This document shows, in pieces, positions 25,553-31,719 of a DNA stretch of 31,719 nucleotides. A program made the translations under genes and the position numbers. The stretch comes from JALZAA01 sp046727755 (GTDB lineage: Bacteria > Actinomycetota > Acidimicrobiia > IMCC26256 > JACDBD01), in the NCBI GenBank assembly GCA_046727755.1, contig JBKPDG010000008.1, positions 1 through 31,719 of the forward strand. Direction: 5' to 3'. The notes beneath the pieces are model-generated. The model did not search any database, had not been told where the DNA came from, and saw only the letters and a list, made by a program, of their open reading frames with translations. The first letter of the stretch is position 1. Every line of letters begins with the position of its first letter.

Positions 25553-26454
25553 CCAGCGCGCAGCCGGGGCCAGGCGCTGCTCACGGTGGTGCTGTAGTCG
25601 TAGATCGACCAGCCGATCGCGTCGTCCTTCTTCACGGCGCGGAGGAAGCCCGCGTAGTCGTTGACCAGCGCGGTGTCGGCGATGCCGCCGATCGCGTGCA
25701 CGGGCGCCTCGTCGTCGTCGAGGTTGTTCCGGAGCCGGCGGATGTTCTCGTCGGTGTACTTGAACCCTTCCCTGTAGCCGGAGTCCGAGTTGCGGTTCGT
25801 CCAGTACGACATCGGGAGCCAGACGTCGTAGAGCGACGCCAGTCTCCGCCACGGGAACTCCGGCCAGAAGTCCGGGTTGACGACTTCCAGCAGCACGGGC
25901 TCGAGGGCGATCGCCCCGACGGGACGATCGCCGGCGCGGTCGCGGATCCGCTTGGACAAATCGATGAGAGCCTCGTTCCGTTCGTCGGTGTTGGGCAGCG
26001 CCCGGTTCGCCTCGATGTCGAGCGCGAACCCGTCGAACTCCTCGCCGTCGGCCTCGAAGTCGAGCAGGGCTCGGACCCGACGGAAGTCGGCTTGGACGTC
26101 CACGAAGCGCGGCAGGTACCACGCGACGACGCGCAGGTCGGCGTCGTGCGCGGCGCGGAGCATCCGACCAAGGAGCCTCGGGTCGACCGTGTTGCCCGGG
26201 GACCGCTCGTCGTCCTGTGCGGCTTGGAGGTAGACGGTCTTGACCCCTAGGCGGGCCATGTCGTCGAAGTTGCGCATCGTGACCGACGGCGTGCTGCCCG
26301 CATTCTGGAACGCGGGGACATAGTCGAACACGTCGACCCAGGTTCCCAGGCCCCGGTACGCGTCGAGGTCGTCCCGATCGACGGCGGAAGCCGCGCTTCC
26401 CCACGCCGCGACGAAGACGGCGATCGCGATCACCAGCGGGGGGAGCCGGCGCAT
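25549..26454 (-). CDS. Secreted TIM-barrel protein, glycoside-hydrolase-like, unknown function
   Basis: 301 residues. An N-terminal signal peptide (residues 1-24, two Arg then a hydrophobic stretch ending ASA) predicts export with cleavage before VDRDD. The mature part shows ordered beta strands typical of a TIM barrel: VKTVYLQAA (71-79), LRVVAWYLP (107-115), FDGFALDIEA (140-149), PVGAIALEP (178-186), YDVWLPMSYWT (209-219), VHAIGGIAD (252-260) and AIGWSIYDYS (279-288). FDGFALDIE recalls the D-x-E active strand of GH18/GH25-like enzymes, making Asp146 and Glu148 candidate catalytic residues. Substrate unknown; a wall or polysaccharide glycan is a guess. It follows atpC by 40 bases but has its own leaderless-type -10 box. 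Confidence 0.8.
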   Translation of the reverse strand: MRRLPPLVIAIAVFVAAWGSAASAVDRDDLDAYRGLGTWVDVFDYVPAFQNAGSTPSVTMRNFDDMARLGVKTVYLQAAQDDERSPGNTVDPRLLGRMLRAAHDADLRVVAWYLPRFVDVQADFRRVRALLDFEADGEEFDGFALDIEANRALPNTDERNEALIDLSKRIRDRAGDRPVGAIALEPVLLEVVNPDFWPEFPWRRLASLYDVWLPMSYWTNRNSDSGYREGFKYTDENIRRLRNNLDDDEAPVHAIGGIADTALVNDYAGFLRAVKKDDAIGWSIYDYSTTVSSAWPRLRAG

Positions 26455-26460
26455 GGCGAC

Positions 26461-26466
26461 ACCGTA
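26461..26466 (-). promoter_or_regulatory. -10 box of secreted protein gene (leaderless)
   Basis: TACGGT on the minus strand ends 6 bases before the ATG at 26454, so expression need not depend on the ATP synthase operon upstream. Confidence 0.45.
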
Positions 26467-26494
26467 GGTGGTGATCGCCGCACCGAGAGAGCGG

Positions 26495-26896
26495 CTACGC
26501 GTGCTCCGTGGCTCCCGCCACCTCGAGGCGGGTGGTCGCTCGGAAGAGCGCGGCGTGGGCGTCCTCGTCGTCGGCATCGGCGGCCAGCCGCTCCTCGGCG
26601 CGCTGCCGGGCCCGGCGCGCCCGGTCCACGTCGATGCTCTCCGCCAACTCGGCGACGTCGGACAGCACGATCACGCGGTCGTTGGCCACCTCGACGAACC
26701 CGCCGTGCACGGCCGCGGCCTGCTCACCCTCCTGCGGAAGCAGGATCCGCACGACGCCGATCCCGAGCGCGCCGAGGAACGGCACGTGGCCGGGAAGGAA
26801 CGCGATCTCACCCTCCGACGTGCGGCACACGACCATGTCGCCCTCGCCCGTGTAGAGCACCCGTTCGGGCGAGACGATGTCGACCGTGAGCGGCAC
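26495..26896 (-). CDS. atpC: ATP synthase F1 epsilon subunit
   Basis: 133 residues. The N-terminal beta sandwich (VDIVSPERVLYTGEGDMVV... GEIAFLPGHVPFLGALGIGVVRI) is typical of epsilon, which couples the rotor to F1 and can inhibit ATP hydrolysis. The C-terminal helical hairpin is present (about 88-125, RARRARQRAEERLAA). Last gene of the atp operon. The GTG start at 26896 lies five bases after the atpD stop, with a purine-rich site inside the end of atpD. Confidence 0.95.
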   Translation of the reverse strand: MPLTVDIVSPERVLYTGEGDMVVCRTSEGEIAFLPGHVPFLGALGIGVVRILLPQEGEQAAAVHGGFVEVANDRVIVLSDVAELAESIDVDRARRARQRAEERLAADADDEDAHAALFRATTRLEVAGATEHA

Positions 26897-26901
26897 GTCG
26901 C

Positions 26902-28350
<1,449 letters not shown>

Positions 28351-28378
28351 CGGGACTGCTCCTTCGCTTGCTCGGCGT

Positions 28379-29341
28379 TCACTCTGCGCCCACGCGGACT
28401 CTGAGGTCCTCGCCGAACGGCTCCTCCGCACCCGCCTGGCCGGCGTGGCGGAGCGCCTCGGCGCCACCGACGATCTCGGTGATCTCTGTGGTGATGGCGT
28501 CCTGGCGGGCGCGGTTCATCACGCGCGTCAGGCTCACCGTGAGCTCGTCGGCGTTCTCGCTCGCCGCCTTCATCGCCCGCTGGCGGGCGGCCTGCTCGGA
28601 CGCCGCCGCGTTGAGCAGGGCCGCGAAGATGCGCGCCTCGACGTATCTCGGCAGGAGCCGTTCCAGGATCTCCCCCGGGCCGGGCTCGAACTCGTACGCC
28701 GCGCGCGGCCCCTCGGCCTCGTGAGCGCGCTCGTCCTCGTCGCGAACGACCTCGCGCTCCAGGGGCATCAGGGGGCGGACCACGACCTCCTGGCTTCCCA
28801 CCGTGATGAAGCGGGTGTAGATGAGCTGCACCATGTCGATGCGCCCCTCGAGGAACGGGTCGCGCACGGCGGCGGCGATGCGACGGGCGTCCTCGTACGT
28901 CGGCTGTTCGCTGAAGCCCGTGAACGACGCCTCCACCGGATACTGCCGGAAGCGGAAGTAGCTCTCGCCCTTGCGCCCGGCCACGTACACCGACGAGTCA
29001 CGCGCCAGCTCCCGATGCTCCTCGATCTCCCCCTCGGCGGCGCGCAGCACCGACGAGTTGTACGCGCCGCAGAGGCCCCGGTCGGCGGTGAGCACGATGT
29101 GGCCGACGCGGCGGACTTCGGGCCGCGGCACCAGGTACGGACTCTCGATCGCACCACCGGCGTCGGCGAGGTCGTGCACGACCTCGGTGATCTGGTCGCT
29201 GTACGGCACTGCCGCCGCGACCCGCGCCTGCGCACGCACGATGCGGCTGGCGGCAATGAGCTCCATGGCGCGCGTGATCTTCTTGGTCGACTGCACGCTC
29301 CGGATGCGTCTGCGGAGGATGCGCTCTTGACCGCCGGCCAT
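28379..29341 (-). CDS. atpG: ATP synthase F1 gamma subunit
   Basis: 320 residues, the central rotor shaft. The N-terminal coiled-coil helix has RRRIRSVQSTKKITRAMELIAASRI, the Rossmann-like middle has LTADRGLCGAYN, and the C-terminal helix has SENADELTVSLTRVMNRARQDAITTEITEIVGGAEAL. It is about 30 residues longer than the E. coli subunit, with an acidic insertion around residues 200-225 (DEDERAHEAEGPR), as in other actinobacteria. A 24-base gap separates it from atpA. Confidence 0.97.
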   Translation of the reverse strand: MAGGQERILRRRIRSVQSTKKITRAMELIAASRIVRAQARVAAAVPYSDQITEVVHDLADAGGAIESPYLVPRPEVRRVGHIVLTADRGLCGAYNSSVLRAAEGEIEEHRELARDSSVYVAGRKGESYFRFRQYPVEASFTGFSEQPTYEDARRIAAAVRDPFLEGRIDMVQLIYTRFITVGSQEVVVRPLMPLEREVVRDEDERAHEAEGPRAAYEFEPGPGEILERLLPRYVEARIFAALLNAAASEQAARQRAMKAASENADELTVSLTRVMNRARQDAITTEITEIVGGAEALRHAGQAGAEEPFGEDLRVRVGAE

Positions 29342-29365
29342 GTCCCTCTTACCTCGATCCCTCGG

Positions 29366-30967
29366 TCACTCCGTCGCCAGGGTCTTGTCGGACTCGGGCT
29401 CGCCGAGGGCCTCGCCTTCAAGAGCCGCGATCGTGGTGTCGCCCTCGGCGCCGCCGGACGGCTGGAACGTCGCCTTGAAGTCGTCGACGGCCTGTTTGAG
29501 CTCGGCCTCCTCCGGGAGCTGCCTGGTGTCGCGGATCGTGGCCAGCAGCTCGGCCTGACGGGTGCGGAAGAAGTCGTGGAGCTCGCTCTCGAATCGCCGG
29601 ACGTCCTCGATGGGAAGGTCGTCGAGGTAGCCGTTCGTGCCGGCGAAGATCGAGACCACCTGCAGCTCGACCGGCATCGGCGCGTTGAGCGGCTGCTTCA
29701 GCAGCTCCGTGAGCCGGTACCCACGGTCGAGCTGGGCCTGCGACACCCGGTCGAGCTCGGAGCCGAACGTCGCGAACGCCTCGAGGTCGCGGAACTGGGC
29801 CAGGTCGATCTTGAGGGTCCCGGCCACCGACTTCATCGCCTTGATCTGCGCGTCGCCGCCGACGCGTGACACCGAGATGCCGACGTCGACCGCCGGCCGC
29901 ACACCCGCCCGGAACAGGTCCTCGACGACGTAGATCTGCCCGTCGGTGATCGAGATCACGTTGGTCGGGATGTAGGCGGAGATGTCACCCGCCTTCGTCT
30001 CGATGATCGGCAGCGCGGTCAGCGAGCCACCGCCGCGCTCCTCGCTGAGCTTGGCCGCACGTTCGAGCAGCCGAGAGTGGAGATAGAAGACATCGCCGGG
30101 GTACGCCTCGCGACCGGGAGGACGGCGGAGCAGCAGCGACAGTTGCCGGTATGACTCGGCCTGCTTGGACAGGTCGTCGTAGACGACGAGCGCGGCCGAG
30201 CCGTCGTCCATCCAGAACTGGCCGATCGCGCATCCGGCGTACGGGGCCAGGTACTTGAACACCGCCGGGTCGGCGGCCGGCGCGTTGACCACGACCGTGT
30301 ACTCCATCGCTCCGTGGGATTCGAGCGTGGCGACGGTCTGGGCCACAGTCGAGCCCTTCTGGCCGACGGCCACGTAGATGCACTTCACGCCCTGACCGCG
30401 CTGGTTGAGGATCGTGTCGACCGCGACCGTGGTCTTCCCGGTCTTCCGGTCGCCGATGATCAGCTCACGCTGCCCGCGACCGATCGGGGTCATGGCGTCG
30501 ATGGCCTTGATCCCCGTCTGCAGCGGCTCGTGTACGGGACGGCGGGCGACGATACCCGGCGCCTGGATCTCGAGACGCCGGTACGTGTCGGTCGCGACCG
30601 GCCCCTTGCCGTCGATGGGCTGCCCGAGCGCGTTGACGACCCGGCCCAGCATGACGTCACCCACCGGGACCGAGAGGATCCGTCCCGTCTCCTGGACGGT
30701 GTGACCCTCCTCGACGTCCTCGGCCTCGCCGAGCACGACGGCGCCGATCGAGTCCTCGTCGAGGTTCAGCGCCAACCCGAGCGTGCCTCCCTCGAACTCC
30801 AGCAGCTCGTTGACCGCCGTCGCGGGCAACCCCGACACCCGCGCGATCCCGTCGCCGACCTCGAGCACGCGCCCGACGCGTGCCTTCTCGAGCGTGGTGC
30901 TGAAGCCGCTGACGTGCTTGCGCAGCGCGGCAGCGAGCTGGTCGGCGTTGATGGACAACTCAGCCAT
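29366..30967 (-). CDS. atpA: ATP synthase F1 alpha subunit
   Basis: 533 residues, the non-catalytic nucleotide-binding partner of beta. Walker A GDRKTGKT is at 172-179; VYDDLSKQAESYRQLSLLLRRPPGREAYPGDVFYLHSRLLERAAKL and SITDGQIYVVEDLF follow in normal order. The C-terminus carries an acidic tail (residues 500-533) as in mycobacterial alpha subunits. The ATG overlaps the atpH stop (TAATG), so the two are translationally coupled. Confidence 0.98.
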   Translation of the reverse strand: MAELSINADQLAAALRKHVSGFSTTLEKARVGRVLEVGDGIARVSGLPATAVNELLEFEGGTLGLALNLDEDSIGAVVLGEAEDVEEGHTVQETGRILSVPVGDVMLGRVVNALGQPIDGKGPVATDTYRRLEIQAPGIVARRPVHEPLQTGIKAIDAMTPIGRGQRELIIGDRKTGKTTVAVDTILNQRGQGVKCIYVAVGQKGSTVAQTVATLESHGAMEYTVVVNAPAADPAVFKYLAPYAGCAIGQFWMDDGSAALVVYDDLSKQAESYRQLSLLLRRPPGREAYPGDVFYLHSRLLERAAKLSEERGGGSLTALPIIETKAGDISAYIPTNVISITDGQIYVVEDLFRAGVRPAVDVGISVSRVGGDAQIKAMKSVAGTLKIDLAQFRDLEAFATFGSELDRVSQAQLDRGYRLTELLKQPLNAPMPVELQVVSIFAGTNGYLDDLPIEDVRRFESELHDFFRTRQAELLATIRDTRQLPEEAELKQAVDDFKATFQPSGGAEGDTTIAALEGEALGEPESDKTLATE

Positions 30968-31497
30968 TACATGCGTTCCTTCAGTTGATCCAGCCGGTGG
31001 CGAACGGAGCCGTCGATCACGGTGTCGCCGATGCGCGCCACGACGCCGCCGAGCACGTTCGGGTCGACGACGACCTTGACCTCGACCTCTTTGCCGGTGG
31101 CGTTGCCGAGCGCCTTCGCCAGCCGGTCGCGGAGTCGCTCGTCGAGCGGCACGGCGGCGCGCACCTCGGCGACCTCGTGCTTGCGCTCTTCGGCCGACAG
31201 CTCCAGGAACCGGTCGACCACTGCCGGCAGCTCGCCGGCCCGCTCGGCGCCGACCACCATCGACACCAGCCCGACGCTGACGGGCAGCGCAGTACCGCCC
31301 ATGAGCTCCTCGACGATCGCAACGCGCCGTTCGGCGGGGACGCTCCGGTCGCTCAGCGCCATGCGGAGGTCGTCGTTGGCGTCGAGCGCGCGGGCGAAGC
31401 GGAAGAGGTCATCCTCGATGGCGCCCGCGCGTCTCTCGGCGCGCGCGACCTCGAGGAACGCCTGGGCGTACGCCTCGACGCGATCCGATTCCGCCAT
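30967..31497 (-). CDS. atpH: ATP synthase F1 delta subunit
   Basis: 176 residues. Delta links the peripheral stalk to the top of F1. The N-terminal helical domain (EAYAQAFLEVARAERRAGAIEDDL) and the C-terminal motif VEVKVVVDPNVLGGVVARIGDTVIDGSVRHRLDQLK are typical of the family. It is a separate delta, not the mycobacterial b-delta fusion. The ATG lies 3 bases after the atpF stop. Confidence 0.96.
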   Translation of the reverse strand: MAESDRVEAYAQAFLEVARAERRAGAIEDDLFRFARALDANDDLRMALSDRSVPAERRVAIVEELMGGTALPVSVGLVSMVVGAERAGELPAVVDRFLELSAEERKHEVAEVRAAVPLDERLRDRLAKALGNATGKEVEVKVVVDPNVLGGVVARIGDTVIDGSVRHRLDQLKERM

Positions 31498-31500
31498 CCG

Positions 31501-31719
31501 CTATCTGCTCCCGTTCCCCACTTGGCCGATGTAGCTCTCCACCAACGCGAGCTGCGTGTCGCGATCCAGGTTGCGCTCCACGATCTTCTCCGCGAGCTCG
31601 ATCGAGAGGTCCGCAACCCGGCCTTGGAGGTCGGCTTGCGCGCGCTCGGACGCGAGCCGGATGTCCTCCTGGGCCCGGGCGCGTACCTCGGCCGCGTCAG
31701 CCTCCGCTTGGGATTGGAT
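31501..31719 (-). CDS. atpF: ATP synthase Fo b subunit, C-terminal part (cut by window edge)
   Basis: The last 72 residues of the b subunit. The sequence is a charged, Ala/Gln-rich helix (AEADAAEVRARAQEDIRLASERAQADLQ, then VADLSIELAEKIVERNLDR) that forms the peripheral stalk and meets delta. The N-terminal membrane segment lies beyond the right edge. Gene order b-delta-alpha-gamma-beta-epsilon is the standard bacterial one. Confidence 0.92.
   Translation of the reverse strand: MQSQAEADAAEVRARAQEDIRLASERAQADLQGRVADLSIELAEKIVERNLDRDTQLALVESYIGQVGNGSR

Overview
This window is high-GC chromosomal DNA of an actinobacterium. Supporting signs are the GC-rich codon use, frequent GTG (and one TTG) starts, leaderless TANNNT promoters, a MurA with the mycobacterial-type Asp in place of the catalytic Cys, and an LpdA-type flavoprotein. 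An Acidimicrobiia-like lineage is my best guess, but no rRNA or marker comparison is available here. The window is densely coded. I see no tRNA, rRNA, CRISPR array, insertion sequence or phage gene, and no gene-free stretch longer than about 130 bases.

Left end (1-3855, minus strand): a cell-surface sugar operon runs LytR-CpsA-Psr protein, UDP-glucose dehydrogenase, UDP-glucuronate decarboxylase, then the start of a family 2 glycosyltransferase. It would make UDP-xylose and use it on an envelope polymer. Next come folate genes pabB-pabC (3945-6040), biotin ligase birA opposite a biotin-dependent acyl-CoA carboxylase alpha subunit (6080-8650), a PhzF-family protein, an LpdA-like flavoprotein, galT and a SRPBCC protein.

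Middle (12258-18955): mostly minus-strand metabolism. It holds a crotonase, a GNAT protein, the MeaB GTPase, a NifU-domain protein, MurA, a second crotonase and a stand-alone adenylate cyclase domain. A DinB-like protein (plus strand) and an alpha/beta hydrolase follow.

Right part: a translationally coupled GT4 glycosyltransferase / methyltransferase / (alpha/alpha)6-barrel trio converges on a second small methyltransferase (19022-22788). This gene content matches the methylmannose polysaccharide (MMP) self-recycling cluster described in nontuberculous mycobacteria and is the most interesting system here. It is followed by the large subunit of a B12-dependent acyl-CoA mutase whose active-site residues indicate isobutyryl-CoA mutase rather than methylmalonyl-CoA mutase. 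MeaB at 13.7-14.7 kb is the likely G-protein chaperone of this mutase. Then come glpX, a secreted TIM-barrel protein, and the distal part of the F1Fo ATP synthase operon (atpF'-H-A-G-D-C, minus strand), which runs off the right edge.

Across the window, most genes that head a transcription unit have a TANNNT hexamer ending 6-8 bases before the start codon, the expected arrangement for leaderless transcripts. I used this to choose several starts.
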